From Ilumatobacteraceae bacterium (GTDB lineage Bacteria > Actinomycetota > Acidimicrobiia > Acidimicrobiales > Ilumatobacteraceae): 64,000 nucleotides of DNA. Where the stretch lies: NCBI GenBank assembly GCA_022843125.1, contig JALHOG010000002.1, positions 1-64,000 of the forward strand. The letters are read 5' to 3'. Shown here in pieces: positions 50,660 to 60,578 of the stretch (the stretch's first letter is position 1; the number at the start of each line of letters is the position of its first letter). The translations under genes were made by a program, and so were the position numbers. The notes under the pieces were generated by a model that made no database searches, was not told the origin of the DNA, and saw only the letters and a list, made by a program, of their open reading frames with translations.

Positions 50660-52096
50660 ATGGCCGTCCCCTCCACCGCCACCGAGATCGCCGCCGCCGT
50701 CCGCTCCGGTGGCACCACCGCGGTCGAGGTGCTCGAGCAGCATCTCGTTTCGATCGGCGAACGCGAATCCGAGATCCACGCCTTCAACCTGGTCACCGTC
50801 GACGCCGCACGCGAGCGGGCGGCGGCCATCGACGCCGCGGTCGCCGCCGGCCACGACCCGGGGCCGCTCGCCGGCGTCCCGGTCGCGCTGAAGGACAACA
50901 TGTGCACCCGCGGTGTGCCCACGACGTGCTCGTCGAAGATCCTCGAGGGGTGGGCCCCGCCCTACGACGGCACCGCCGTGTCGCTGCTCGCTTCGGCCGG
51001 TGCGGTCATGATCGGCAAGACCAACCTCGACGAGTTCGCGATGGGGTCGAGCACCGAGAACTCGGCGTTCGGGCCCACCCGCAACCCGCTCGACCCCACG
51101 CGTGTGCCGGGCGGGTCGTCCGGCGGGTCGGCGGCGGCGGTAGCGGCCGGATTCGCGGCGATGTCGTTCGGTTCCGACACCGGTGGCTCGATCCGGCAAC
51201 CGGCTGCTCTGTGCGGCGTCGTCGGCGTCAAGCCCACGTACGGTCGCGTCAGCCGCTACGGCCTGGTGGCGTTCGCGAGCAGCCTCGACCAGATCGGCCC
51301 GTTCACCCACACCGTCGCCGACGCGGCGCTGGCGCTGCAGGTGGTGTGCGGTCACGACCCGCTCGATTCGACCTCGATCCCCGAACCGCTGCCCGACTTC
51401 TCGGCCGTCCTCGATCGGGGCGTCGACGGTGTCCGCGTCGGCCGCATCACCGACCTGCCTGCCGGCGCCGACCCCGACGTCGCGGAGCGCGTCGAGCTCG
51501 CCTTCGACGTGTTGCGGGCGGCCGGCGCCACGATCGTCGACGTCGAGGTGCCGGCGTTCACGTACGGCCTCACCGCCTACTACCTGATCGCACCGGCCGA
51601 GGCGTCGTCGAACCTCGCCCGCTACGACGGTGTGCGCTACGGGCTGCGGGTCGACGCCGACGACACCAATGCGATGTACAGCGCCACCCGCACCGCTGGG
51701 TTCGGGGCCGAGGTCAAACGGCGCATCCTGCTCGGCACATACGCCCTGTCGGCCGGCTACTACGACGCCTACTACGGCAAGGCGCTGCGGATCCGCCGCC
51801 TGATGGCGAACGACTTCGCAGCCGCCTACGAGCGCTGCGACGTGCTGCTCACGCCCACCTCGCCGAGCGTGGCGTTCCCGTTCGGCTCCAAGACCGACAA
51901 CCCGCTCGCGATGTACCTCTGCGACACGTACACGATCCCGTCGAACCTCACCGGCGACCCGGCGATGAGCGTCCCGTTCGGCACCGGTGCCGACGGGCTG
52001 CCGGTTGGCGTGCAGATCCTCGCCCACGCGCTCGATGAGCCGGTGATGCTGCAGGTGGCGGCCGAGTTGGAGCGAGCGGCGGGAGGTTCGACATGA
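50660..52096 (+). CDS. gatA: Glutamyl-tRNA(Gln)/aspartyl-tRNA(Asn) amidotransferase subunit A
   Basis: A 478-residue amidase that releases ammonia from glutamine for GatB. The Ser-cisSer-Lys triad is present at Lys78 (ALKDN), Ser153 (GGSSGGS) and Ser177 (GSDTGGS). Length is normal. The ATG at 50660 is the natural start after gatC. It overlaps gatB by ATGA. Confidence 0.97.
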   Translation: MAVPSTATEIAAAVRSGGTTAVEVLEQHLVSIGERESEIHAFNLVTVDAARERAAAIDAAVAAGHDPGPLAGVPVALKDNMCTRGVPTTCSSKILEGWAPPYDGTAVSLLASAGAVMIGKTNLDEFAMGSSTENSAFGPTRNPLDPTRVPGGSSGGSAAAVAAGFAAMSFGSDTGGSIRQPAALCGVVGVKPTYGRVSRYGLVAFASSLDQIGPFTHTVADAALALQVVCGHDPLDSTSIPEPLPDFSAVLDRGVDGVRVGRITDLPAGADPDVAERVELAFDVLRAAGATIVDVEVPAFTYGLTAYYLIAPAEASSNLARYDGVRYGLRVDADDTNAMYSATRTAGFGAEVKRRILLGTYALSAGYYDAYYGKALRIRRLMANDFAAAYERCDVLLTPTSPSVAFPFGSKTDNPLAMYLCDTYTIPSNLTGDPAMSVPFGTGADGLPVGVQILAHALDEPVMLQVAAELERAAGGST

Positions 52097-53523
52097 CGGA
52101 GATCTGGACCCACGACGGCTGGGAGATGGTGGTCGGGCTCGAGACCCACGTCGAACTCGCGACGGCGACGAAGCTCTTCTCGGCGTCGCCGAACCGCTTC
52201 GGTGACGAGCCCAACACCAACATCGACCCCGTCACACTCGGGCTCCCGGGCGCGCTGCCGGTGCTCAACGAACGGGCCGTCGAGTTTGCGATGCGGATCG
52301 GCCTGGCGCTCAACTGCACCGTCCAGCCCTGCACGTTCGCGAGGAAGAACTACTTCTATCCCGACATGCCGAAGGCGTACCAGATCAGCCAGTACGACCA
52401 GCCGCTCAACGTCGACGGCTGGCTCGATCTGCCCGACGGTTCGCGGGTGGGCATCGAGCGGGCGCACATGGAGGAGGACGCCGGCAAGTCGGTGCACGCA
52501 GGCGGTGGCGGTCGCGTCCACGAGGCCGACTACTCCCTGATCGACCTCAACCGCGCCGGGGTGCCCCTCGTCGAGATCGTGAGCCGCCCCGACATCCGCT
52601 CCCCCGAGCAGGCCCGCGCCTATGTCTCGGAGCTACGGGCGATCCTCGTCGCGATCGGGGCCTCCGATGCGCGGATGGAGGAGGGGTCGATGCGCGTCGA
52701 CGCCAACGTGTCGGTCCGCCGACCCGGCGATCCGTTGGGCACGCGGTGCGAGATCAAGAACGTCAACTCGGTGCGCTCGGTCGGCCGGGCGATCGAGTAC
52801 GAGGCGAAGCGCCAGATCCAGATGATCGAGGCGGGCGAGTCGGTGCGCCAGCAGACCCGCCACTGGGACGAGGGTGACGGTCGCACCCACACCCTGCGCG
52901 ACAAGGAAGACGCCGACGACTACCGCTACTTCCTCGAACCCGATCTGGTGCCGCTCGCACCGAGCGCCGAGTGGGTCGAGCAGGTGCGTGCGTCGCTGCC
53001 GATGTTGCCCGGGGCGCGCCGTGCACGCCTCGCCGAGGTCACCGGACACCCGGCTGACAGCGAGCCGATCGCGGTCGTCGTCGAGCGTGGCCACGACGAG
53101 TACGTGCTCGCCGCGGCAGCCGCCGGTGCCGACCCGAAGCGGGCGCTCACCCACGTCCAGCAGAACCTCGACGACGACGGTGTCGCCGCCGTGTCGGCCA
53201 CAGCGCTGGCCGCGCTCGTGGCGATGGAGACCGGGGGTGCGGTCACGGCGACCCAGGCCAAGACGGTGCTGGCCGAGATGGCCGGATCGGGCGAGCAGGA
53301 CCCCGCGGCGATCGCCGCCCGCCTCGGGTTCGAGGCGATGGACACGAGCGAGCTCGAAGCGATGGTCGACGCTGCGATCGCCGCGCAGCCCGATGCCTGG
53401 GCGAAGTTCTGCAACGGTGAGCAGAAGGCGCTGGGCGCGATCGTCGGCCACATCATGAAGGCCAGCAAGGGTCAGGCCGACGGCAAGCTCGTCAACCAGA
53501 TCGTCAACCAGCGCAAGGGCTGA
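52093..53523 (+). CDS. gatB: Aspartyl/glutamyl-tRNA amidotransferase subunit B
   Basis: A 476-residue kinase/transamidase subunit that binds mischarged Glu-tRNA(Gln) or Asp-tRNA(Asn). VGLETHVELATATKLF at the N-terminus, YPDMPKAYQISQYDQPL, DYSLIDLNRAGVPLVEIVSRPD and the RCEIKNVNSVRSV motif are typical. The C-terminal YqeY/tail domain is complete (QKALGAIVGHIMKASKGQADGKLVNQIV). The window thus makes amide aminoacyl-tRNAs by the indirect route. Confidence 0.97.
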   Translation: MTEIWTHDGWEMVVGLETHVELATATKLFSASPNRFGDEPNTNIDPVTLGLPGALPVLNERAVEFAMRIGLALNCTVQPCTFARKNYFYPDMPKAYQISQYDQPLNVDGWLDLPDGSRVGIERAHMEEDAGKSVHAGGGGRVHEADYSLIDLNRAGVPLVEIVSRPDIRSPEQARAYVSELRAILVAIGASDARMEEGSMRVDANVSVRRPGDPLGTRCEIKNVNSVRSVGRAIEYEAKRQIQMIEAGESVRQQTRHWDEGDGRTHTLRDKEDADDYRYFLEPDLVPLAPSAEWVEQVRASLPMLPGARRARLAEVTGHPADSEPIAVVVERGHDEYVLAAAAAGADPKRALTHVQQNLDDDGVAAVSATALAALVAMETGGAVTATQAKTVLAEMAGSGEQDPAAIAARLGFEAMDTSELEAMVDAAIAAQPDAWAKFCNGEQKALGAIVGHIMKASKGQADGKLVNQIVNQRKG

Positions 53524-53535
53524 CGCGCTCGGCGT

Positions 53536-55212
53536 TCAGCCCCGAACGGCAACCGTCGAGGCGAGCATCACGCGGTTGCGGCCGGTGCGCTTCGCCTCGT
53601 AGAGGGCGGCGTCGGCGTGGGCGAACACCTGGGTGCCGTCGCGGCCGGAGGCCACCCCGAGCGACGCCGTCGCCCGGTGTTCGATCCGGGTCGGGCCGAG
53701 CAGGAACGGCGTGGCCTCCAGCGCGATGCGGACGCGCTCGGCGACCTCGGCGGCCGTCGCCTCGGCGGTGTCGGGCATCACGATCGAGAACTCCTCGCCG
53801 CCGTAGCGGTACACCTGGTCGCCCGGCCGGACGTTCGCCACGAGCCGGGCGGCCACCGCACGGAGCAGTTCGTCGCCGGTCTGGTGCCCGTGGGTGTCGT
53901 TGACCGACTTGAAGTGATCGAGGTCGACCATGACGGCGGCGAAGACGCCGTCGCCGAGCTCGGCGACGGTGAGGTCGAGCGCACGCCGGTTCCTGACGCC
54001 GGTGAGCCCGTCGGCCAGGGCTTCGGCGCGCACGTTCTGGGTGTGGTGCACCTGCTCGAGTGCGGCCCCGACGATCGGCTTGAGATCGGTGATCATCCGC
54101 AGGTCGTGGTCGCCGAACGGATCGGCGGCGTCCCGGATCAGCACGACCGCCCCGACCACGGAGCCCGCGAGGTAGACGGGAGCGGCGAGCAGGCTCGCCG
54201 GGAGGTTGCGGATCGACGGCTCGGTGCTCGACACCTGCATCAGTTCGTTGCCGGTGCCGACCACCCGATCGAGCGCTCCGTCGCGGAGGCGGTCGCCGAC
54301 GAGCATGTTCGCCTCGGTCTCGAAGCCGATGCTGAGACGGCGGTCGCGGTGGCGGATGAAGGCGCCGGCGGCGGCGCCGGTGAGTCGCATCGCCTGGCGC
54401 ACGGCCATCTCCTCGACCTCGTCGGTGGAACCCGCTCCGGCGAGCCGCCGGCTGACGTCGAGCAGGTCGTGGAAGCCGGGCCGGCCGGTGGGCTTGGGGA
54501 GCCGGTGGCGGTGCCACCGCTCGGCGGTGTAGAGCACGATGCTGAGCAGCGCCGCGCCGGCGATGACGACGAGCAACCAGGTCTGGAACGACCACCCTGA
54601 CCCGTCCGACGCGGGACCGGTGGGGCCGGGTTGGGCGGTCGGCGCGATCGTCGACGGCGTGACGGCGGGCGCAGCGAGCGGAGCGACCTCGGCCGGTGCT
54701 GTCACCGGCGCCGTCGCCGGCGCGGTCGTCGCCGGCGCGGTCGCCACCTGAGTCGTCGGCGGGACGGTCGGCGGGACGGTCGGCAGCGGCACCGGTGTGA
54801 TGTTGCTCAGCGTCACGGCGTTGACCAGCTCGACGGTCGCCGGGTCGGCACCGGGCCGGGTCGCCAGTTCGATGAGCAGGAACCTGAACTCGTCCATGAG
54901 TGGGAACAGATCGAGTTCGGTGAGCGAGCCGTCCCGGCCTTCGAGGTCGGCGAGCCGGCGATCGAGGTCGTCGAAGCGTTCACGGTCACCGTCGATCGGC
55001 ACGCCGAACTTGCCGGCGTCGAGCGCGTCACGGAACGTGTTCACGTCGTTGCGCACCGCTGATGCCATCATCACCAGATCGGGCTCCGGGAACGGCATGC
55101 CGTGCACGCTCGACGGCGCCGTCGTGGCGAGGTGGGCATTCGCCGGCGCGGCCGGGATGAGCACACCGGCGAGCACCACGGACAGGACGGTGCACCAGCG
55201 ACGCATGGTCAT
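53536..55212 (-). CDS. Secreted/membrane GGDEF diguanylate cyclase with GAF-like domain
   Basis: About 558 residues. A signal peptide (LSVVLAGVLIPAAPANA) is followed by an extracytoplasmic helical domain, a Thr/Pro/Ala-rich linker, one membrane helix (WLLVVIAGAALLSIVLYTAERW), a GAF-like domain and a GGDEF domain with GGEEF (about 471-475). An RxxD inhibitory site (RPGD) lies five residues upstream. It should make c-di-GMP with product inhibition. The start is ATG 55212 or ATG 55206; a longer frame overlaps the divergent acyl-CoA dehydrogenase gene. Confidence 0.87.
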   Translation of the reverse strand: MTMRRWCTVLSVVLAGVLIPAAPANAHLATTAPSSVHGMPFPEPDLVMMASAVRNDVNTFRDALDAGKFGVPIDGDRERFDDLDRRLADLEGRDGSLTELDLFPLMDEFRFLLIELATRPGADPATVELVNAVTLSNITPVPLPTVPPTVPPTTQVATAPATTAPATAPVTAPAEVAPLAAPAVTPSTIAPTAQPGPTGPASDGSGWSFQTWLLVVIAGAALLSIVLYTAERWHRHRLPKPTGRPGFHDLLDVSRRLAGAGSTDEVEEMAVRQAMRLTGAAAGAFIRHRDRRLSIGFETEANMLVGDRLRDGALDRVVGTGNELMQVSSTEPSIRNLPASLLAAPVYLAGSVVGAVVLIRDAADPFGDHDLRMITDLKPIVGAALEQVHHTQNVRAEALADGLTGVRNRRALDLTVAELGDGVFAAVMVDLDHFKSVNDTHGHQTGDELLRAVAARLVANVRPGDQVYRYGGEEFSIVMPDTAEATAAEVAERVRIALEATPFLLGPTRIEHRATASLGVASGRDGTQVFAHADAALYEAKRTGRNRVMLASTVAVRG

Positions 55213-55303
55213 CCCATCGGCTGAGGAGGCCCGGCGCTTGAGCCGTTCTTGACGATCCGGCGTTCCGGAGCCGACCGATCCGAGCCGGGCCCCGGCGGTT
55301 GCG

Positions 55304-55309
55304 TACCGT
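55304..55309 (+). promoter_or_regulatory. -10-like element TACCGT, leaderless start of acyl-CoA dehydrogenase
   Basis: TACCGT is followed by six bases and the ATG at 55316. Confidence 0.55.
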
Positions 55310-55315
55310 CGCCGG

Positions 55316-56572
55316 ATGGACTTCTCGATCCCGGCCGACATCCAGGCGACACTCGACGCGCTCGACGAGTTCATCGAGCGCGAGATCATCCCGCTGCAGA
55401 TGCAGGACGACAACATGCGCTTCTTCGATCATCGCCGCGAGTGGGCGCGCACCGACTGGGAGCACGACGGCGTGCCCCGCGCCGAGTGGGAGGACCTGTT
55501 GCGCCAGATGCGGCGCCGCGCTGACACCGCCGGCTGGTTGCGGTGGGCACTGCCCGCCGAGCTCGGCGGCCACGACGCGTCGAACCTCGAGATGGCGATC
55601 ATCCGCGAGCACCTCGCGCACAAGGGTCTCGGGTTGCACAACGACCTGCAGAACGAGTCGTCGATCGTCGGCAACTTCCCGACGGTGCTGATGATGCGCG
55701 ACTTCGGCACCCCCGAGCAGATCGCCGAGTGGATGCCCGGCTTCCTCGACGGGTCACGGCGGCTCGCGTTCGGTCTCACCGAGCCGAATCACGGGAGCGA
55801 CGCCACCTATCTGGAGACGACGGCCGTGCGCGACGGCGAGGAGTGGGTGATCAACGGTCAGAAGCGCTGGAACACCGGCGTCCACATCGCGACGCACGAC
55901 ATCATCTTCGCCCGCACGTCCGGCGAGCCAGGGAGCCCGGTGGGCATCACGGCGTTCCTCGTGCCGTGCGACGACCCCGGTTTCAGCGTCGACTTCTACT
56001 GGTGGACGCTGAACATGCCGAGCGACCACGCCGAGGTCAGCCTGACCGATGTGCGCGTCCGCGACGACGCCGTGTTCGGCCGTGTCGATCACGGGCTCGA
56101 ACTCGCCCAGCACTTCGTGCACGAGAACCGGATCCGTCAGGCGGCGTCGTCGCTCGGCGCCGCGCAGTACTGCATCGATGAAGCCGTCGCGTACGCCAAC
56201 CAGCGAGTCACGTGGGGCAAGCCACTCTCGGTCAACCAGGGCATCCAGTTCCCGCTGGTCGAGCTCCACACCGAGGCAGCGATGCTGCGCCAGTTGATCC
56301 GCGAGACCGCGTGGCGGCTCGACCAGGAGCACCACATGGAGGTCACGCACCAGGTGGCGATGTGCAACTACCGCGCCAATCGACTCGCGTGTGATGCCGC
56401 CGACCGGGCGATGCAGACCTGCGGCGGCGTCGGCTACTCGCGTCACATGCCCTTCGAGCACATCTACCGGCACCACCGTCGATATCGGATCACCGAGGGC
56501 AGCGAGGAGATCCAGATGCGCAAGGTCGCCCAGCACCTCTTCGGTTTCGGTTCGTCACGAATCACTCGATGA
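55316..56572 (+). CDS. Acyl-CoA dehydrogenase family protein
   Basis: A 418-residue FAD enzyme that introduces a 2,3 double bond into an acyl-CoA. RLAFGLTEPNHGSDATYLETTAVRDGEEWVINGQKRWNTG (FAD/substrate strand) and the C-terminal four-helix bundle with QTCGGVGYSRHMPFEHIYRHHRRYRITEGSEEIQMR are diagnostic. The ~75-residue N-terminal part resembles the fadE/caiA-type long form. The substrate is unknown. It has its own promoter signal and stands as a single gene. Confidence 0.9.
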   Translation: MDFSIPADIQATLDALDEFIEREIIPLQMQDDNMRFFDHRREWARTDWEHDGVPRAEWEDLLRQMRRRADTAGWLRWALPAELGGHDASNLEMAIIREHLAHKGLGLHNDLQNESSIVGNFPTVLMMRDFGTPEQIAEWMPGFLDGSRRLAFGLTEPNHGSDATYLETTAVRDGEEWVINGQKRWNTGVHIATHDIIFARTSGEPGSPVGITAFLVPCDDPGFSVDFYWWTLNMPSDHAEVSLTDVRVRDDAVFGRVDHGLELAQHFVHENRIRQAASSLGAAQYCIDEAVAYANQRVTWGKPLSVNQGIQFPLVELHTEAAMLRQLIRETAWRLDQEHHMEVTHQVAMCNYRANRLACDAADRAMQTCGGVGYSRHMPFEHIYRHHRRYRITEGSEEIQMRKVAQHLFGFGSSRITR

Positions 56573-56617
56573 ACGGCGATGTCCGAATCCCGCTGACGGG
56601 TCGTCGCTCCGGCGGGC

Positions 56618-58093
56618 ATGATGAGGATCATGTTCGACCAGGTGCTCGACCCCGAGCGGTGCTACCGAGCGGCGCAGAGCCGCGACGCACGCTTCGACGG
56701 CTGGTTCTACACAGCGGTCCGGACCACCGGCATCTACTGTCGACCGAGCTGCCCGGCGGTCACCCCGAAACGCACCAACGTCGAGTTCTTCCGGTCGGCT
56801 GCAGCAGCCCAGCAGCGAGGCTTCCGCGCCTGCAAACGGTGCCGCCCCGACGCCTCCCCCGGCTCGCCCGAGTGGGACGCACGCGGCGATCTGGTGGCCC
56901 GCGCGATGCGCCTCATCGCCGACGGGGTGGTCGATCGTGAAGGGGTCGCCGGACTGTCGTCACGGCTCGGTTACAGCGTCCGGCACCTCAACCGCCTGCT
57001 GACCGAGGAGCTCGGTGCCGGCCCGCTCGCGTTGGCGCGAGCTCAGCGGGCCCAGACCGCCCGCGTCCTGATCGAGACGACCGAGCTCACGATGACCGAC
57101 ATCGCGTACGCCGCCGGCTTCGGAAGCGTTCGCCAGTTCAACGACACCGTGCGAGAGGTGTACGCCGCGGCCCCGAACGTGCTGCGCCTCGGAGCCGAGC
57201 GCCACCGGCCCGCCGGTGAGTCCGGCACCGTCACGGTTCGGCTCCCGGTTCGCCGGCCGTTCGGCGGCCCCGAGCTGATGGCGTTCCTCGCGGCGCGTGC
57301 GGTGCCGGGGGTTGAGCACTGGGATGGTGAGCGCTACCGGCGCTCACTGCGCCTCCCGCACGGCCACGGCACGGTTGCGCTCCAGGTGGCCGACGATCAT
57401 GTCGGCGCGACGTTCCGGCTCGCCGACTGGCGCGACCTCGCTCCGGCCGTCGGTCGGATCCGCCAGCTCCTCGACCTCGACGCCGACCCGCTGTCGGTCA
57501 GCGCCGTGCTCTCGCTCGACCCGGCGATGGCTCCGCTCGTGGCGTCCGCCCCGGGCCGGCGTGCCGCGGGATCGGTCGACCCGCACGAGACGCTCGTCCG
57601 CGCGATCGTCGGACAGCAGGTCTCGGTCGCCGGTGCCCGGACCGTGCTCGGGCGCATCGCCGAAGCGATCGACGAGCGCCTTGCGATCCCCGACCCCGAT
57701 CTCGGGGTGCTGTTCCCCTCGATGGAACAGCTCGCCGTCGCCCTGCCCGACGCCCTGCCGATGCCGGCCGCTCGGGCGGCCACGGTGCGCCGGGTTGCCA
57801 CCCTCGTCGCAGCGGGCGAACTCGCGCTCGACCCAGGAATCGATCGGCGGTCGGTCGTCGACCGGCTCGTCGCGATCCCGGGCATCGGCCCGTGGACCGC
57901 CCGCTACGTCGTCATGCGTGGGCTCGGCGATCCCGACATCTTCCTCGAGACCGACCTCGTCGTGCGGCACGCACTCGCCGCGCTCGGCCTCACCGCTGCG
58001 GCCGCCGACGAATGGCGACCATGGCGGACCTACGCCATGCACCACCTGTGGGCGCTCGGCGCGCCCGCCCCGAGCCGGAGGCTTCGATCATGA
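56618..58093 (+). CDS. Ada-type regulator fused to AlkA-type DNA glycosylase
   Basis: A 491-residue bifunctional repair protein. The N-terminal Ada zinc domain has C41-x3-C45 and C72-x2-C75 (FRACKRCRPDA), where one Cys takes up methyl groups. An AraC-type HTH (about 88-190, LSSRLGYSVRHLNRLLTEELG..AGFGSVRQFNDTVREVY) follows. From ~200 the AlkA fold ends with the helix-hairpin-helix (LVAIPGIGPWTARYVVMRGLGD) and catalytic-type Asp446 (FLETDL). It should sense and excise alkylated bases. The start is ATG 56618, 56621 or 56630. The stop overlaps ogt by ATGA. Confidence 0.92.
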   Translation: MMRIMFDQVLDPERCYRAAQSRDARFDGWFYTAVRTTGIYCRPSCPAVTPKRTNVEFFRSAAAAQQRGFRACKRCRPDASPGSPEWDARGDLVARAMRLIADGVVDREGVAGLSSRLGYSVRHLNRLLTEELGAGPLALARAQRAQTARVLIETTELTMTDIAYAAGFGSVRQFNDTVREVYAAAPNVLRLGAERHRPAGESGTVTVRLPVRRPFGGPELMAFLAARAVPGVEHWDGERYRRSLRLPHGHGTVALQVADDHVGATFRLADWRDLAPAVGRIRQLLDLDADPLSVSAVLSLDPAMAPLVASAPGRRAAGSVDPHETLVRAIVGQQVSVAGARTVLGRIAEAIDERLAIPDPDLGVLFPSMEQLAVALPDALPMPAARAATVRRVATLVAAGELALDPGIDRRSVVDRLVAIPGIGPWTARYVVMRGLGDPDIFLETDLVVRHALAALGLTAAAADEWRPWRTYAMHHLWALGAPAPSRRLRS

Positions 58094-58596
58094 CCAACCG
58101 CACACTGCATCGAACGACGATCGAGTCTCCGATCGGCGACCTCACGGTCGTCGCCGACGACACGGCGATCGTGGCGATCCGATTCGACACCGAACGCGAT
58201 CGTCGCCAACCCGACGTGCTCGCCGCGTGCGAGCTCCCCGACCACCCGGTGCTGCGAGCGGCAGTCGATCAGCTGGCCGAATACTTCGCCGGGGAACGGA
58301 CCGAGTTCGACCTGCCGCTCGCACCGACGGGCACAGCGTTCCAGATCGACGCGTGGCGTGCGTTGCGCACCATCCCGTACGGCTCCACCGTGTCGTACGG
58401 CGAACAGGCGGCGGCGATGGGTGACCGGCGCAAGGCCCGCGCGGTCGGCGCTGCGAACGGTCGCAACCCGATCCCGATCGTGGTCCCGTGCCATCGCGTG
58501 GTCGGGTCGAACGGGCACCTCACCGGATTCGCCGGTGGCATCGCCGCCAAGGCGTGGCTGCTCGACCACGAGCTACGGGCGGGTGCCCGGAGCTGA
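58090..58596 (+). CDS. ogt: Methylated-DNA-protein cysteine methyltransferase
   Basis: A 168-residue suicide enzyme that removes O6-methyl from guanine. The acceptor Cys134 lies in IPIVVPCHRVVG. The helix-turn-helix PYGSTVSYGEQAAAMG and the RKARAVGAANGRNP motif are intact. Overlap with ada-alkA by ATGA makes a two-gene alkylation-response operon. Confidence 0.95.
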   Translation: MTNRTLHRTTIESPIGDLTVVADDTAIVAIRFDTERDRRQPDVLAACELPDHPVLRAAVDQLAEYFAGERTEFDLPLAPTGTAFQIDAWRALRTIPYGSTVSYGEQAAAMGDRRKARAVGAANGRNPIPIVVPCHRVVGSNGHLTGFAGGIAAKAWLLDHELRAGARS

Positions 58597-58634
58597 GCGC
58601 CCGACGCGGGAACGCCCGGCGCAGTAGTGCGGTG

Positions 58635-59234
58635 TCAGACGCGGCCGCGGTCGCGAGCTGACTGCTCACGTGCGGAGCGGGCGTCGGCCTGCTTGCGGGC
58701 CTTGATCTCCTTGCGCTTCGCCTTGAGCGCGGCGCGCTCGGCGGCGTCGACTACAGCCTCCTGGCGGATCGGCGGCATTGGCTTGGGCTCGGCCGGCGGG
58801 AGCTTGACCAGCTCGTCGTGCTTGAGCAGATCGCGGATGATCGCGGAGGCAGGTGCCTCGCCGGCCACGGTCGATGCGAGCATCATCCGGGCCATCGCGA
58901 CCCCGTGCCGCTCGACGACTCCCGGGATCACCTCGCGCAGCTGATCGGAGGTCGGGTTGTCGGCGTGATCGCCGAGTTCCTTGATGCAGTCGGCGAGGCA
59001 TGCGTCGGTCACGACCAGAGCGATGCTCTCCATCGTGCCGTCGAGGCGGCCGCGCACGATCGCCTCTCGAATGGCGGTCGCATCGACCTCGTCGCCGCCC
59101 ACGAGTTGCTGCAACGCCTCCCGATGGTCGTCGTCGAGCGCGTCGACCGCTGCCGTCAGCTCGTCGTCGGTCGTGCTCTGGAAGCTGCGATCGAGCAGGC
59201 CGAGGGACTGGAGTCGGGTCTTCACCTGGTTCAC
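58635..59234 (-). CDS. Helical hypothetical protein with basic C-terminal tail
   Basis: About 199 residues, no hydrophobic segment. The N-terminal part is helical and acidic (DDELTAAVDALDDDHREALQQLVGGDEVDATAIREAI). The C-terminal 60 residues are Lys/Arg/Ala-rich (AERAALKAKRKEIKARKQADARSAREQ) and likely a coiled coil or nucleic-acid-binding tail. The start is GTG 59234, eight bases after TAGCGT (59243-59248); an upstream ATG at 59303 is also open. I do not recognise a family. Confidence 0.7.
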   Translation of the reverse strand: MNQVKTRLQSLGLLDRSFQSTTDDELTAAVDALDDDHREALQQLVGGDEVDATAIREAIVRGRLDGTMESIALVVTDACLADCIKELGDHADNPTSDQLREVIPGVVERHGVAMARMMLASTVAGEAPASAIIRDLLKHDELVKLPPAEPKPMPPIRQEAVVDAAERAALKAKRKEIKARKQADARSAREQSARDRGRV

Positions 59235-59319
59235 GGGCCTCGACGCTATCGCCGAACGGGTCCGAGCCGGGCCGGCGGCGCTGCGACCCGACCCGTGGCG
59301 CACGACCCTGGCGGTGGTC

Positions 59320-59325
59320 TAGCAT
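59320..59325 (+). promoter_or_regulatory. -10-like element TAGCAT of the MsmX-like gene
   Basis: TAGCAT is followed six bases later by a LacI-type operator that would cover the transcription start, 46 bases before the start codon. This gene is therefore probably not leaderless. Confidence 0.4.
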
Positions 59326-59330
59326 CGTCG

Positions 59331-59344
59331 TGCAATCGCTTACA
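59331..59344 (+). promoter_or_regulatory. LacI-type operator upstream of the ABC ATPase gene
   Basis: TGCAATCGCTTACA is an imperfect palindrome TG[CT]AA-N4-TT[AG]CA of the LacI/GalR type. It overlaps the predicted transcription start of the ATPase gene. The same element, with two base changes, lies before the lacI-like gene at 61627-61640. Confidence 0.65.
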
Positions 59345-59390
59345 TCGGCACGGCAACCCGCCGTGCCTTGCTGACGAGGGGGCTCGCACG

Positions 59391-60552
<1,162 letters not shown>

Positions 60553-60557
<5 letters not shown>

Positions 60558-60578
60558 GCGGGCCGGGGGTGGCTCAGC
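60553..60578. terminator. Inverted repeat across both stop codons, possible bidirectional terminator
   Basis: GCTGAGC (60553-60559) and GCTCAGC (60572-60578) are perfect 7-bp arms with a 12-base loop, and each contains one stop codon of the convergent ATPase and LacI genes. There is no T tract. Confidence 0.4.
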
